From contig JAFAHO010000086.1 in NCBI GenBank assembly GCA_019237205.1, positions 1 through 60,280 on the forward strand: a stretch of 60,280 bases of DNA, read 5' to 3'. Shown piece after piece: positions 20,054 to 29,636 of the stretch; within the stretch, counting starts at the first letter, position 1, and each line of letters starts with the position of its first letter. The position numbers and the translations under genes are program-made. This stretch comes from Hyphomicrobiales bacterium. GTDB taxonomy: Bacteria; Pseudomonadota; Alphaproteobacteria; Rhizobiales; Beijerinckiaceae. A model generated the notes under the pieces. That model did no database searches. It was not told the origin of the DNA and saw only the letters and a program-made list of their open reading frames with translations.

Positions 20054-20171
20054 CTTCGCCCCGCCTGCGGGGAGAAGGTGGACGCGCGCAACGCGGCCGG
20101 ATGAGGGCGGCGCCAACTTCGGACATTGGCGCAGCCCCCCAACCCAGCCCTCTCCCCGCGAGCGGGGCGAG
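20054..20171. repeat. Two related GC-rich hairpins
   Basis: CTTCGCCCCGC/GCGGGGAGAAG (20054-20077) and CTCTCCCCGC/GCGGGGCGAG (20150-20171) are near-perfect hairpins sharing the core CCCCGC..GCGGGG. They belong to the same mosaic as the preceding repeat and to hairpins near 52 kb. Together these fill the gap between ilvC and murU, which holds no gene. Confidence 0.55.
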
Positions 20172-20183
20172 GGGGTCCGCCTC

Positions 20184-20909
20184 TCAGAGGATCGAACGTT
20201 GAATGGCGATTTCCGCCTCAGCGATCGTTTCGGGACGCCCGACGTGCAGCCAGAGGCCGTCGAGCCGGACGCCGAACAGCCTGCCCCTGGCGGCGGCGGC
20301 GTGGAAGAACGGCGCGAGCCGGAAGACGTCCGCCGCCTCGTTCTCGATGAGCTCCGGCCTGATGATCCCGACGCCGGTATAGACGAAGGGCGCCACATGA
20401 CGGGACGCCCGCGCCTCGAGCCGCCCGTCCCGCGTCATGGTGAAATCGCCGGGCCAGTCGACGCCGACCGCGCCGGCGGCGGCTGCGACCAGGAGCGCGA
20501 CGTCCATCTGATCAGAATCGAACGCCGCAGCGAGTCGCGCGATGTTCGATCGCGGTCCCTCGATCCAGAACGCGTCGGTGTTGCACAAAAGGAACGGATC
20601 CTTCCCGATGGCCGGCAGGGCGCGCTTGATCCCGCCGCCCTGGTCGAGAAGCTTCGCGCGTTCGTCGGATATGACGATCCTCGGGGCCTTCCGCCCGGCA
20701 AGGTGAGTCTCGATCTGGTCGGCGTGCCAGTGGACGTTGACGATCGCCCGCTCGACGCCGTTCTCGGCCAGCCGATCGAGGCAATGATCGATCAGGGTCC
20801 GGCCGCCGACTTTGACCAGGGGCTTCGGCAGCGTATCCGTGATCGGACGCATGCGCGCTCCCAGACCCGCGGCGAACACCATGGCGGTCTTGAGAGAAGC
20901 GGCGTTCAT
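20184..20909 (-). CDS. murU: N-acetylmuramate-1-phosphate uridylyltransferase-type nucleotidyltransferase
   Basis: A 241-residue sugar-phosphate nucleotidyltransferase. The nucleotide-binding signature AAGLGARMRPITDTLPKPLVKVGGRTLIDH is at the N-terminus (residues 14-43), with LLCNTDAFW as the metal/UDP site and GVDWPGDFTMTRDGR further on. Placed directly after the AmgK kinase (4-base overlap), it fits MurU, which makes UDP-MurNAc in the anabolic cell-wall recycling pathway of Pseudomonas and alphaproteobacteria. A mannose-1-phosphate guanylyltransferase-like activity is the alternative. Confidence 0.87.
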   Translation of the reverse strand: MNAASLKTAMVFAAGLGARMRPITDTLPKPLVKVGGRTLIDHCLDRLAENGVERAIVNVHWHADQIETHLAGRKAPRIVISDERAKLLDQGGGIKRALPAIGKDPFLLCNTDAFWIEGPRSNIARLAAAFDSDQMDVALLVAAAAGAVGVDWPGDFTMTRDGRLEARASRHVAPFVYTGVGIIRPELIENEAADVFRLAPFFHAAAARGRLFGVRLDGLWLHVGRPETIAEAEIAIQRSIL

Positions 20910-22495
20910 CGTGGATCGCTTCGGGGATCCTGCGGCGCCGATCCTTCCAATGGTTGGCCCAGCGCTCGCGGAAGATGGTTTTGATACCAGAGCGCGAGCG
21001 GCCGAAGCAGCGGGTGCGCGAGATTCTTCGCCAGATAGCGCTCGATCCTCGGCAAGTGGCGCAGGTACTGCGGCTTGCCGTCGCGCTTGTCGAGCCGGGC
21101 GAAGAGTCCGAGGATCTTGGTCGCGCGCTGCGCGCCCATCGCCGCATAGGCCGCGGCAAAGCTTTGCGCGTCGAAGCCGGGATCGGCCGCCGCGCGGCGC
21201 CGCACATAGAGCGCGGCGAGCCGCATCTCGAGATCGTCGGGCACGTCGATGCGCGCGTCTTGCAATAACGACGCGAGATCATACGCCGGCGGCCCGATGA
21301 CTGCGTCCTGAAAATCGATGAGGCCGATCCTGGCGAAGCCTTCCCGCTCCGGGAGCCAGTGAAGGTTGGGCGAGTGATAGTCGCGGAGCGTCCAGGTCGT
21401 TGGCTCGGCCAGGATCGGCGACACGAGCTCCCGCCACAGCGCCAAAAATTGCATGCGCGCGCCTGACGGCACCGCCACCCTTGCGACGGCCGGAGCGTAC
21501 CAGTCGAGCGCGAGTTCGACCTCGACCTGCATCGCCTCGATGTCGTAGGTCGGCATCTTGTAGACCTCATTGCCCACCGGCAGGGCGTCGGGCAGTTCGC
21601 GTCCGTGGAGGTCGGCGAGCAGCGCAATCGCCTCGACGTAGCGCGCGCCGTTGGGAACGCCGTCTTCGAGGACCGTTTCGGCGCCGAAATCCTCGATCAG
21701 CGCGAGCCCCTCCTCGATGCTGAAGGCGATCAGATTCGGCGCCGAATAGCCTTGGCTTCGGAGTCCCCCGGCCATGGCGATGAAGGCTCGGATGTCGGAC
21801 GAGAGCTTGGCGATCGCCGCGTAGGGTTTGCCGTAGCGAAGGATCGGCCCGTCCGGCCGCGGCGGCGAAATCATCAAGATCGCCGTGCCGCCGTCAGCCT
21901 TTGTGAGCCGTTCATACGCGCGGATCGAGGCGTCGCCCTGCAGAAACTCACGGCGCGCCTCTTCCCAGCCGGCCTGCTTCAGGAGGGCGCCGACTCCGAG
22001 CGCGCGCGAAAGGCGGCGGCCCACCGTCCCGCGGCCGCGCAACTCGAGAATGCGAAAGTCGGAGCCGCGGGCGGGATCAAAACGGATGGTCACGTCGAGT
22101 CTGTCGGCAGGCAGCGCGGCGCGGATGCGCTCCGGCCACTCGACGATCGCAATCGAGCCGGTCAGGGCCTCGTCCCAGCCGAGATTGTCGAGCTCGAGCG
22201 GGCTTCGCAGGCGGTAGAAATCGGCATGGACGACCGGTCCACGCGGCGCCTCGTAGATCTGCATCAGGGTGAAGGTCGGACTTGGCGCCTCAAGGGCCGG
22301 CGACTCGACGAGGGCGCGGATCAGTCCGCGAGCGAAGGTCGTCTTGCCCGCGCCGAGATCGCCGCTCAAAGCGACGAAATCACCGGGCTCGAGCCAAGCG
22401 GCCTGCGCCGCTGCGAAGCCCAGCATCGAGGCTTCGTCCGGCGCCTCCAGGCGCCAGAGTTTAGGCTCGTGCGCCACGCCCCCGCGGTCCGCCAT
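20906..22495 (-). CDS. tsaE: Fused TsaE ATPase and AmgK-type sugar kinase
   Basis: A 529-residue fusion. Residues 1-155 are TsaE, the ATPase of threonylcarbamoyladenosine (t6A37) tRNA modification, with the Walker A GDLGAGKTTF (K51) and the SPTFTLMQIYEAPRG segment. Residues 170-529 are an aminoglycoside-phosphotransferase-type kinase resembling AmgK, the anomeric MurNAc/GlcNAc kinase: the catalytic loop is in RDYHSPNLHWLPE and the metal-binding Asp in IDFQDAVIGPPAYDLASLL. The fusion recurs in Rhizobiales. It overlaps murU by 4 bases and begins 6 bases after divL stops, so the three are one operon joining tRNA modification, wall recycling and cell-cycle control. Confidence 0.93.
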   Translation of the reverse strand: MADRGGVAHEPKLWRLEAPDEASMLGFAAAQAAWLEPGDFVALSGDLGAGKTTFARGLIRALVESPALEAPSPTFTLMQIYEAPRGPVVHADFYRLRSPLELDNLGWDEALTGSIAIVEWPERIRAALPADRLDVTIRFDPARGSDFRILELRGRGTVGRRLSRALGVGALLKQAGWEEARREFLQGDASIRAYERLTKADGGTAILMISPPRPDGPILRYGKPYAAIAKLSSDIRAFIAMAGGLRSQGYSAPNLIAFSIEEGLALIEDFGAETVLEDGVPNGARYVEAIALLADLHGRELPDALPVGNEVYKMPTYDIEAMQVEVELALDWYAPAVARVAVPSGARMQFLALWRELVSPILAEPTTWTLRDYHSPNLHWLPEREGFARIGLIDFQDAVIGPPAYDLASLLQDARIDVPDDLEMRLAALYVRRRAAADPGFDAQSFAAAYAAMGAQRATKILGLFARLDKRDGKPQYLRHLPRIERYLAKNLAHPLLRPLALWYQNHLPRALGQPLEGSAPQDPRSDPR

Positions 22496-22501
22496 GTCCG
22501 G

Positions 22502-25066
22502 CTACTGCGCCGATTGAGGCGCCAGCCGCGCGGCGCTCCCGCTGTCATCGGCCGCGGCGACGGCCAAGATCGGCTCGATGGGAAAAATGCAGGTGACGGT
22601 CGTGCCTTCGTTGGGCGCCGTATCGATCAAGACGCGGCCCTGGTGAAGCTCGACCAACGCCTTGACGATGGACAGTCCGAGGCCAGGACCGCGATGGCGC
22701 GAGCCATTGGGAAAAGTCTCAAACCGGTCGAATACGCGGTCGATCATGTCCGGCGGGATGCCGCGCCCGCGGTCGCTAACCTTGAAGATGATTTCCGCGC
22801 CGCGCCGCATCGCCGCAAGCGTAACGGTCTGCCCGGGCTCTGAATAGTTGATGGCGTTGGAGAGGAGATTAAACAGAACCTGCCGGACACGACGCCCGTC
22901 GGCCCTGAGCGCGCCGACCCCGTCCGTCATGACGATGCGCATCTCGATCGCGGCCTCGTCGAGGCGATCCTGAACGCCGGCCGCGGCCGCCTTCATCGCC
23001 TCGGCGACGTCGACCGTCTCGAGACGCAGCTCCAGCGCGCCCGCGTCGATCGAGGCGAGATCAAGGATATCGTCGATGATCGCGAGCAGGGCGTGCGACG
23101 AATTCGTGATGAACCCTGCATATTCGAGCTGCTTGGGATTGAGCGGCCCGACGCCGCCCGCCGCCAGAAGCTGGGTGAAGCCTATGATATTGGTGAGCGG
23201 CGTGCGCAGCTCGTAGGATACGTGATTGACGAAGTCGTTGCGCAATTTCTCGGCCGCGACCAGCGCCTCGTTTCGCTCGGTCAGCGCGCGTTCAAAATTG
23301 GCGCCGGCTGTAACGTCGAGGGAGGTCAGGAGCGTCGCTCCGTCAGGCAGGGGCAGCGCGGCGCATTCGAGGGTGAGCCCGTCCGTTCGCGCGATCCGCG
23401 CCGTCCGGCTTTCGCGACGCTCCGACAGGGCGACGACCATCGAACGCAAGCCATCCCAAAGCGCGGGGTCGAGGCACAGGGCCCGACACGCATCCGCGAT
23501 CTCGTCGATGTGCGGGCGGTCGCGCAGTTTCGCCGCGTCGAAACGCCACATCTCGGCAAAGACGGGATTGAAGAGCTTCATCCGCCCGTCAGCGCCGAAC
23601 ACCGCTACGCCCTCCTTCAGAGCGTCGAGCGTCTCGCCCTGCACATGGGTCAGCGCGTTGACCTGCGAGGCGAGCGCGTAGCTTTGCGTGGCGTCGTCGT
23701 AGAGATGGGTGACGCCGCCCTTGGGATTGGGGCTGGTGACGACCCGCAGCGCGCGCCCGTCGGGCAGATGCCAGACGGTCTCGCTCGGCTCGATCGCCTG
23801 ATACGCGGTCATCTGCTGCGCCTTCCACGTGGGAAAGTCCGCCTGCTCCGGCAACCGGCGCTTGGCCCGCAATTGATCGAGGATTTCCCCATCGGTCGGC
23901 CTCTGGTCAAGGAAGGCGGGTTCGAGCGACCAGATCTGGCGGTATGCGGCGTTGTAGATGGTGAGCCGCTTCGACTTGTCGAAGATGGCGACTGCGGTCG
24001 AGAGCCGGTCGATCATGCGAGAGTAGTCGTCTTCGTTGCGCTCCATTTCGGCGCGCAGCGCGGCAAGCTCCGAGACGTCGCGGGCGACTCCGGCCGTGCC
24101 GAAGGCCGTGCGCACCTCAGCCGCGTCGAAGGTTCGGCGCTCTCCGTTGACTACCGCGACCGCGCGACGCTTCCACACGCCTGTCTCCTTCAGGGCCGCC
24201 GCCGCCTGGCGGCGCAGCGCCAGATCGAAGAGCTCCCCGCCATTGTCGACGGCGGCCCTGTCGTCGGGCGCTTCGACGGCCCGCGAATAGGGAGCGTTGC
24301 ACCAGACCAGGCGACCCTCGGCGTCGCGCCGCCATGCGGGCATCGACGCGGATTCAAGCGCGAGGCGCAGCGCGGTCAATTCGCTTTCCGCCTCCGCGAA
24401 TGTCTGGTGCAGCCGCGCCAATTGAAGACGGTCGCCCGAGACGTCTCGGATTCGCATGACCGCGCTGCCGGAAATCGGTTGACCGCTGATTTCGAGATGG
24501 CGCCCCCGGCGACTGACCGCGGCGATCGAAAAAGCCTCGCCGCGCTTGAGAAGGCGCTCCGCCGCCTCCTCGACTTGAGCTGCGACCGCAGGCTCGAGCC
24601 ATTCCGCGGACTCGAGGCGTCGCGGTCCGAGCGTCGCGTCCGCCACAAGGTCCAGATCGCCTTCGATCACAGGCTCCGCATCCGGGCGATCCCAGGAAAT
24701 CACGATCTGCGGCTCGCCTCGCAGAATCATGGTCGATCGATCGAGTCTCGCAACCGTTCGAGCAAGCTCGGCCTCCAGTTCGCTCACCCGCCGGATCCAG
24801 GTCCTTCGGCCGACCACGTAGAAAGCGACGGCAGCCGCAGCGAGCAGCGTCAGCGCGATCAGCATGATCAGGGCAAGGCCGGTGGCTTCGAGCGGCGCCA
24901 GGCTTAGAGCCCCGGCCGGCGGCTCCTCGAGGACTTGCAGATTCTCCGCGCGCGCCTCCGGGGCCATCAGGAGCGCGATCGCCGTCGCCCGCACGGCGTA
25001 CGTCCGGTCAAACGGTCGCGTTCGCCCGCCGAACGGGGTGAACACCCGAGCGCTGAACCCCCGCAC
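22502..25066 (-). CDS. divL: DivL-like PAS-domain sensor pseudokinase
   Basis: An 854-residue membrane-anchored kinase-like protein. A GTG start leads to a signal-like N-terminus, one clear transmembrane helix near 60-85 (LALIMLIALTLLAAAAVAFYVV), a coiled coil, and several PAS-like domains (about 240-560, including MIDRLSTAVAIFDKSKRLTIYNAAYRQIW). The H-box reads VSYELRTPLTNIIGF, so the phospho-accepting His is replaced by Tyr618. This is the hallmark of DivL, which in Caulobacter modulates CckA through DivK. The ATP-binding N, G1 and G2 boxes (LLSNAINYS, DRGRGIPPDMI, GPGLGLSIVKAL) are intact. Confidence 0.92.
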   Translation of the reverse strand: MRGFSARVFTPFGGRTRPFDRTYAVRATAIALLMAPEARAENLQVLEEPPAGALSLAPLEATGLALIMLIALTLLAAAAVAFYVVGRRTWIRRVSELEAELARTVARLDRSTMILRGEPQIVISWDRPDAEPVIEGDLDLVADATLGPRRLESAEWLEPAVAAQVEEAAERLLKRGEAFSIAAVSRRGRHLEISGQPISGSAVMRIRDVSGDRLQLARLHQTFAEAESELTALRLALESASMPAWRRDAEGRLVWCNAPYSRAVEAPDDRAAVDNGGELFDLALRRQAAAALKETGVWKRRAVAVVNGERRTFDAAEVRTAFGTAGVARDVSELAALRAEMERNEDDYSRMIDRLSTAVAIFDKSKRLTIYNAAYRQIWSLEPAFLDQRPTDGEILDQLRAKRRLPEQADFPTWKAQQMTAYQAIEPSETVWHLPDGRALRVVTSPNPKGGVTHLYDDATQSYALASQVNALTHVQGETLDALKEGVAVFGADGRMKLFNPVFAEMWRFDAAKLRDRPHIDEIADACRALCLDPALWDGLRSMVVALSERRESRTARIARTDGLTLECAALPLPDGATLLTSLDVTAGANFERALTERNEALVAAEKLRNDFVNHVSYELRTPLTNIIGFTQLLAAGGVGPLNPKQLEYAGFITNSSHALLAIIDDILDLASIDAGALELRLETVDVAEAMKAAAAGVQDRLDEAAIEMRIVMTDGVGALRADGRRVRQVLFNLLSNAINYSEPGQTVTLAAMRRGAEIIFKVSDRGRGIPPDMIDRVFDRFETFPNGSRHRGPGLGLSIVKALVELHQGRVLIDTAPNEGTTVTCIFPIEPILAVAAADDSGSAARLAPQSAQ

Positions 25067-25240
25067 CGCTGAGCCTCCTCGAGAGCCGGCGACTCCAGAT
25101 ACGCCTTCAAGGGCGCCGGCCGACCGGGACCCAACCGCCAGGGAATCCCGAATCAGCCCGCCAATAGGCTTACGAAAAGTTTAGCGCAAAGTCGTTAACC
25201 ATGATGAACGCCCAACGTCATTGCGCGCACTCCCGAAAGG

Positions 25241-26275
25241 CTAACGGACGAGCCCAAGGATGTCCTTGATCCTATCCATGTTTGGTCTCGCCACGACGCG
25301 AGCCTTGTCCGCCCCGTCAGCCAGCACCGAATCGACAAACGCCGGATCGGCGGAAAGGCGGAGCATTTCGGCGCGGATCGGCGCCAGCTTCTCGATCGTG
25401 ACGTCCGCCAGCGCCGTCTTGAACGCCGAAAACTGGCTGCCGCCGAAACGCTTGAGAACATCGGCCTTGGTTTCGTCGGTCAGCGCGGCGAAAATCCCGA
25501 CGAGATTGTCCGCCTCCGGACGGGCCGCAAGGCCTTCGAGCTCGTGCGGCAGCGGCTCGGGGTCGGTCTTTGCCTTGCGGATTTTTTGCGCGATCGTGTC
25601 CGCGTCGTCGGTCAGCGCGATGTAGGCGTTTTCGGACGAGTCCGACTTCGACATCTTCTTGGCGCCGTCGCGCAGGCTCATGACGCGCGTCGCCGGTCCC
25701 TGAATGAGCGGTTCGGGCAACGGAAAGAAAGCGTCGCCGTGGCCATGGGCGGCGATCGAATCGGCGAAGTCGTTGTTGAATTTTTGCGCGATGTCTCGCG
25801 TCAGCTCCAGATGCTGCTTCTGGTCGTCGCCAACCGGAACATGCGTCGCACGATAGAGCAGGATGTCGGCCGCCATCAACACCGGATAGTTAAAAAGACC
25901 GATCGACGCGTTCTCGCGGTCCTTGCCGGCCTTCTCCTTGAACTGGGTCATCCGGTTCAGCCAGCCGAGCCGCGCGACGCAATCGAAGATCCATGCAAGT
26001 TCTGCGTGTTCGGCGACCCGGCTTTGGTTAAAGACAACGTTGGCCTTCGGATCGATGCCGCAGGCCAGGAACGCCGCGGTCACTTCGCGAGTCGTGCGCG
26101 CCAGTTGGGCCGGCTCGTGCGGCAAGGTCATCGCGTGCAGATCGACCACGCAGTAGAGGCACGGCCGGGTCGCCTGCAGCACGACGAAGCGCTTGATCGC
26201 GCCAAGATAGTTGCCGAGATGCAGGTTGCCGGTCGGCTGAACGCCTGAAAACACGCGTTCGGGAAAGGTAGCCAT
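25241..26275 (-). CDS. trpS: Tryptophanyl-tRNA synthetase
   Basis: Class I synthetase charging tRNA-Trp (344 residues, the usual bacterial length). The HIGH-equivalent appears in [19 protein letters not shown], the tryptophan pocket region follows ([12 protein letters not shown]), and the signature KMSKS loop is intact ([18 protein letters not shown]). The 174 bases between it and divL are non-coding. The gene downstream of it in transcription order is divL, too far for confident operon membership. The gene upstream is an ACT-domain regulator 84 bases away. Confidence 0.97.
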   Translation of the reverse strand: MATFPERVFSGVQPTGNLHLGNYLGAIKRFVVLQATRPCLYCVVDLHAMTLPHEPAQLARTTREVTAAFLACGIDPKANVVFNQSRVAEHAELAWIFDCVARLGWLNRMTQFKEKAGKDRENASIGLFNYPVLMAADILLYRATHVPVGDDQKQHLELTRDIAQKFNNDFADSIAAHGHGDAFFPLPEPLIQGPATRVMSLRDGAKKMSKSDSSENAYIALTDDADTIAQKIRKAKTDPEPLPHELEGLAARPEADNLVGIFAALTDETKADVLKRFGGSQFSAFKTALADVTIEKLAPIRAEMLRLSADPAFVDSVLADGADKARVVARPNMDRIKDILGLVR

Positions 26276-26359
26276 CGTTGTCCGCTTGAAGGGGGAGATT
26301 CGTCGGGCGGCCTTATGGCAACGCCGAGGAGAGCGCGCAAGGGGAGGATCGGACGCCGC

Positions 26360-26887
26360 CTACGCTTTCCCGGCATCCTCTCCGACTGCGAGGTCGACCA
26401 TGATTTCGCCGGCGAGCCGCTCGAGCGCCTTGCGCAGTTCGTCGAGCGAAAGGCCGCCGGGCGCCGTGAGGCGGGCCGAGGCGCGGAACATCTCCACGCC
26501 CGTAAACGGCTCGCCTTCCAAGCTGCTGGTGAACTCTTCAATGTTGACGCCAAGCTGGCTCAAAGCCTGGGTAACGTCGCGCACGATCCCAGGCCGCTCG
26601 TGCCCGAGGACGTCGAGCCGGATGAGACGCGCGCGCTTCGCGGTCGCCGGCGCCCCTCGCTCGATCGCAACGTGAAGCCCGCCCTGCTCGAGACGGCGCA
26701 GTGCGCTTTCGAGTTCGGCAAGCTTCGCCTCTGGAACGCTCGCCAAGAGAATGCCGGCGAACTTGCCCGCAAGCTGCGCCGACCGGCTCTCGAGCCAGGT
26801 TCCGCCCCGAGCGGCGATCGTCTCGGAGATCGCGTTCACCAGCCCAGGCCTGTCATCACCGACAAAGGTCAGAACGAGCGGAATCAT
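26360..26887 (-). CDS. Tandem ACT-domain protein, GcvR-like
   Basis: A 175-residue protein with two ACT domains. The first starts at residue 2 (IPLVLTFVGDDRPGLVNAISETIAARGGTWLES), the second at about 88 (RLIRLDVLGHERPGIVRDVTQALSQLGVNIEEF). The (D/E)RPG(L/I)V signature of small-molecule binding is intact in both. The architecture is that of GcvR, the glycine-cleavage repressor partner in enterobacteria, but no gcv genes are nearby so the ligand and target are unknown. The start is placed at MIPLVLTF because earlier in-frame codons have no similarity. Confidence 0.85.
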   Translation of the reverse strand: MIPLVLTFVGDDRPGLVNAISETIAARGGTWLESRSAQLAGKFAGILLASVPEAKLAELESALRRLEQGGLHVAIERGAPATAKRARLIRLDVLGHERPGIVRDVTQALSQLGVNIEEFTSSLEGEPFTGVEMFRASARLTAPGGLSLDELRKALERLAGEIMVDLAVGEDAGKA

Positions 26888-26975
26888 GGGCGTGCTCCTC
26901 GCGCCGGATGAGAGCGCGAGAACATCGTATGCCTGAGCGGCGGACCGGCGCATCTCAAATATCGGCGCTCGCGGG

Positions 26976-28277
26976 TTAGAGAATGAACCGGCTCAGATCC
27001 GCGTTCTCCGCCAGATCGCCGACGTGACGCTCGACGAAGGCGGCGTCGATCAGCACCTTTTCGCCCGACCGGTCGGTCGCGGTGAAGCTGACTTCGTCCA
27101 GCACGCGCTCCATCACCGTCTGCAGCCGGCGCGCGCCGATGTTCTCGACCGAACCGTTGACCCTGGCGGCGATGCGCGCGATGGCCGAGATGGCGTCGTC
27201 AGAAAATTCGAGCCCGATGCCTTCGGTGCCCATCAACGCCACATATTGCTTGACGAGGCTCGCCTCGGTGTCGGTGAGGATGCGCCTGAAGTCCTCTTCG
27301 GTCAGGGATTTGAGTTCGACGCGAATGGGCAGGCGGCCTTGCAGCTCGGGCAGCAGGTCGGACGGTCGTGAAATGTGGAAAGCCCCAGAGGCGACGAACA
27401 GGATGTGATCGGTCTTGATCGCGCCGTGCTTGGTCGCGACCGTCGTTCCCTCGATCAGCGGAAGGAGATCGCGCTGCACGCCCTCGCGCGAAACATCCGC
27501 GCCGACGCGGCCGTCCCGGGCGCAGATTTTATCGATCTCGTCGAGAAAGACGATGCCGTTGCTTTCGACCTCGGTGATCGCTTCGCGCACGATCGCCTCC
27601 TGATCGAGCAGCTTTTCGGCCTCGGCGGCGACCAGCGGCTCGTGCGCCTCGCCGACCGTCGTTCGTTTGGGCTTCGTGCGCTGGCTCTTGCCGAAAATGT
27701 CGGCAATGTTGATCGCGCCAATCGAAGCACCGGGCATGTTGGGGAGTTCGAACATCGGCACGCCCGAACCGCTCTGCGGGAGTTCGACCTCGATCTCCTT
27801 GTCGGCGAGCTCGCCCGCATGGAGCTTCCGACGGAAGGTTTCCCGCGTCGCCGGCGACGACGCAGGCCCGACGAGCGCATCGAGAACCCGTTCCTCGGCC
27901 GCGAGCTCCGCCTTGGCTTCGATGTCCTTGCGTTTGCGGCTCTTTACGAGCCCGATCGCGACCTCGATAAGGTCGCGAACAATCTGCTCGACATCCCGCC
28001 CAACGTAGCCGACCTCAGTGAACTTGGTCGCTTCGACCTTGAGGAAGGGCGCGCCAGCGAGCTTTGCAAGCCGGCGCGCGATCTCGGTTTTGCCGCACCC
28101 GGTCGGACCGATCATCAGAATGTTCTTGGGCATTACCTCTTCGCGCATGGGCGAAGTGAGACGCAGCCGCCGCCAGCGATTGCGCAGGGCGATCGCGACG
28201 GCTCGCTTGGCGTCCGCCTGCCCGACGATATAGCGGTCGAGTTCCGAAACGATTTCTCGGGGGCTGAGATCCGACAT
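26976..28277 (-). CDS. hslU: HslU, ATPase subunit of the HslVU protease
   Basis: AAA+ unfoldase (433 residues) that feeds substrates to the HslV peptidase in the cytosol. It has the family start [33 protein letters not shown] in part, a Walker [16 protein letters not shown] near residue 60, the I domain (about 110-240), a Walker [11 protein letters not shown] and the C-terminal tail ending NADLSRFIL, whose last residues dock into HslV and activate it. It lies 3 bases after hslV. The conserved Gly-Tyr-Val-Gly pore loop ([11 protein letters not shown]) is present. Confidence 0.98.
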   Translation of the reverse strand: MSDLSPREIVSELDRYIVGQADAKRAVAIALRNRWRRLRLTSPMREEVMPKNILMIGPTGCGKTEIARRLAKLAGAPFLKVEATKFTEVGYVGRDVEQIVRDLIEVAIGLVKSRKRKDIEAKAELAAEERVLDALVGPASSPATRETFRRKLHAGELADKEIEVELPQSGSGVPMFELPNMPGASIGAINIADIFGKSQRTKPKRTTVGEAHEPLVAAEAEKLLDQEAIVREAITEVESNGIVFLDEIDKICARDGRVGADVSREGVQRDLLPLIEGTTVATKHGAIKTDHILFVASGAFHISRPSDLLPELQGRLPIRVELKSLTEEDFRRILTDTEASLVKQYVALMGTEGIGLEFSDDAISAIARIAARVNGSVENIGARRLQTVMERVLDEVSFTATDRSGEKVLIDAAFVERHVGDLAENADLSRFIL

Positions 28278-28280
28278 GAA

Positions 28281-28841
28281 TCAAAGGCTTTCGACGATCA
28301 GATTGGTGTTGGTGTAGACGCAGATGTCGGCGGCGATCCGCATCGAGCGGCGCACGATTTCCTCGGCCTCCAGCGGCATCGGCATCAACGCCAGCGCGGC
28401 GGCGAGCGCGAAATTGCCGCCCGATCCGATCGCCGTCGCGGAACCGTTCTCGCCGGCCTCTGGCTCGAGGACGTCGCCCGACCCTGAGAGGGTGAAGCCG
28501 GCGGCTTTATCGGCGACCAGGAGCATCGCTTCAAGCCGCCGCAAGTACCGGTCGGTGCGCCAGTCTTTCGCGAGCTCCACGCAGGCGCGCGCAAGTTGAC
28601 CGGGATATTGCTCCAGCTTCGCCTCGAGCCGCTCGAACAGGGTGAAGGCGTCCGCAGTCGCGCCGGCGAAACCTGCGATCACTTCTCCCTTCGCGAGGCG
28701 CCGGACCTTGCGCGCATTCGCCTTGACGACGGTTTGGCCCATGCTGACCTGGCCGTCGCCGCCAATGACGACGCGGCCGTCCTTCCGCACCATCAGAATA
28801 GTCGTCGCGTGCCATCCTGGCGCGCGGGCGGTCTCTGACAT
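28281..28841 (-). CDS. hslV: HslV, peptidase subunit of the HslVU protease
   Basis: N-terminal-nucleophile threonine peptidase (186 residues) forming a double hexamer capped by HslU. The start chosen gives a 12-residue propeptide [12 protein letters not shown] before the catalytic Thr13 of [20 protein letters not shown], consistent with the alphaproteobacterial forms in which the Thr is exposed by processing. [15 protein letters not shown] and [15 protein letters not shown] are family-typical. A GAAGGA site precedes the ATG. The gene is the promoter-proximal one of the operon. Confidence 0.97.
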   Translation of the reverse strand: MSETARAPGWHATTILMVRKDGRVVIGGDGQVSMGQTVVKANARKVRRLAKGEVIAGFAGATADAFTLFERLEAKLEQYPGQLARACVELAKDWRTDRYLRRLEAMLLVADKAAGFTLSGSGDVLEPEAGENGSATAIGSGGNFALAAALALMPMPLEAEEIVRRSMRIAADICVYTNTNLIVESL

Positions 28842-28873
28842 GGGCGGACGTCCTTCAAATCGGCGAACGCCGC

Positions 28874-28904
28874 ATGTATGGGCAGACGGTGCCGCGCGCA
28901 AGGG
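28874..28904 (-). promoter_or_regulatory. RpoH (sigma-32)-like promoter of hslVU
   Basis: On the minus strand CCCTTGCGC is followed after 14 bases by CCCATACAT. This closely matches the heat-shock sigma pattern CTTGAA-N13-15-CCCATNT, and it is placed about 33 bases upstream of the hslV start. HslVU is a known RpoH-dependent operon in proteobacteria, which fits. Confidence 0.6.
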
Positions 28905-29142
28905 CGCACGGGCTGCGCACCTCCGGAGGCGAGCTAAGCGGACCGCCCGCCCGGGCGGGCCCAATGCCGTCCAGGAGGCGTTCGGTTGGTGGGGCGGGCG
29001 CCGCGCGCGCGGGAAATCCTCGAAACGCCCGGCATGGCGATCTATATGGGAGCGGGCCTTCGGCGATTTCGCCGACCGCGCGCTCGGCGCCTAGTCTGTT
29101 CGGAGGCGCCGGGCGAGCCAATCCTGGCGACAGGAGTCGTTC

Positions 29143-29487
29143 ATGTTCTCAAAACTCTTTTCCCGTTCGAGGTCCGAACTCGATCCGAGTGTGATCGACT
29201 TCGAAGACTTCGAAGAGGCGGTGAAGGCCGACGCATGCGTGGTGGTTGACGTCCGCGAACCGCATGAGTTCGCCGGCGGCCACATTCCAATGGCGCTCAA
29301 CCTGCCGATGTCGAGTTTCGACGCGAGCCAGCTGCCTTCGGGCAAGCCGGTCGTGCTGATCTGTCAGGCGGGCGGACGTTCCCGCAACGCGCTCAACAAA
29401 GCGCAGGCGAGCGGCCGCGACGACGTCGCCCACTATGCCGGGGGTATGAATGGCTGGCGAATGCACGGCGGCGACGTTGCCCGCTAA
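29143..29487 (+). CDS. Rhodanese-domain protein
   Basis: A single-domain, 114-residue rhodanese-like sulfurtransferase without signal peptide. It shows VVVDVREPHEFAGGHIPMALNLPM and the active-site loop CQAGGRSRNA, where the Cys can carry a persulfide, and ends in the family GGMNGW motif. The loop length of six residues suits a sulfurtransferase and not a phosphatase. A GACAGGAG ribosome-binding site precedes the ATG. It diverges from hslV and is convergent with guaD, so it is transcribed alone. Confidence 0.92.
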   Translation: MFSKLFSRSRSELDPSVIDFEDFEEAVKADACVVVDVREPHEFAGGHIPMALNLPMSSFDASQLPSGKPVVLICQAGGRSRNALNKAQASGRDDVAHYAGGMNGWRMHGGDVAR

Positions 29488-29636
29488 CAGTCCGAGCCCG
29501 TGCACGTCTCCGCTGCGACTTCATGACAGTCGATCGCAGCATGTGAGATGCAGGACACTCGCGGAAGCGCCGCGCGACTTCAACAGAGTGGCCAAGGGCG
29601 CGAAGCTTTTCGGGGCGCGCGGAGCCGCCGATCCGG

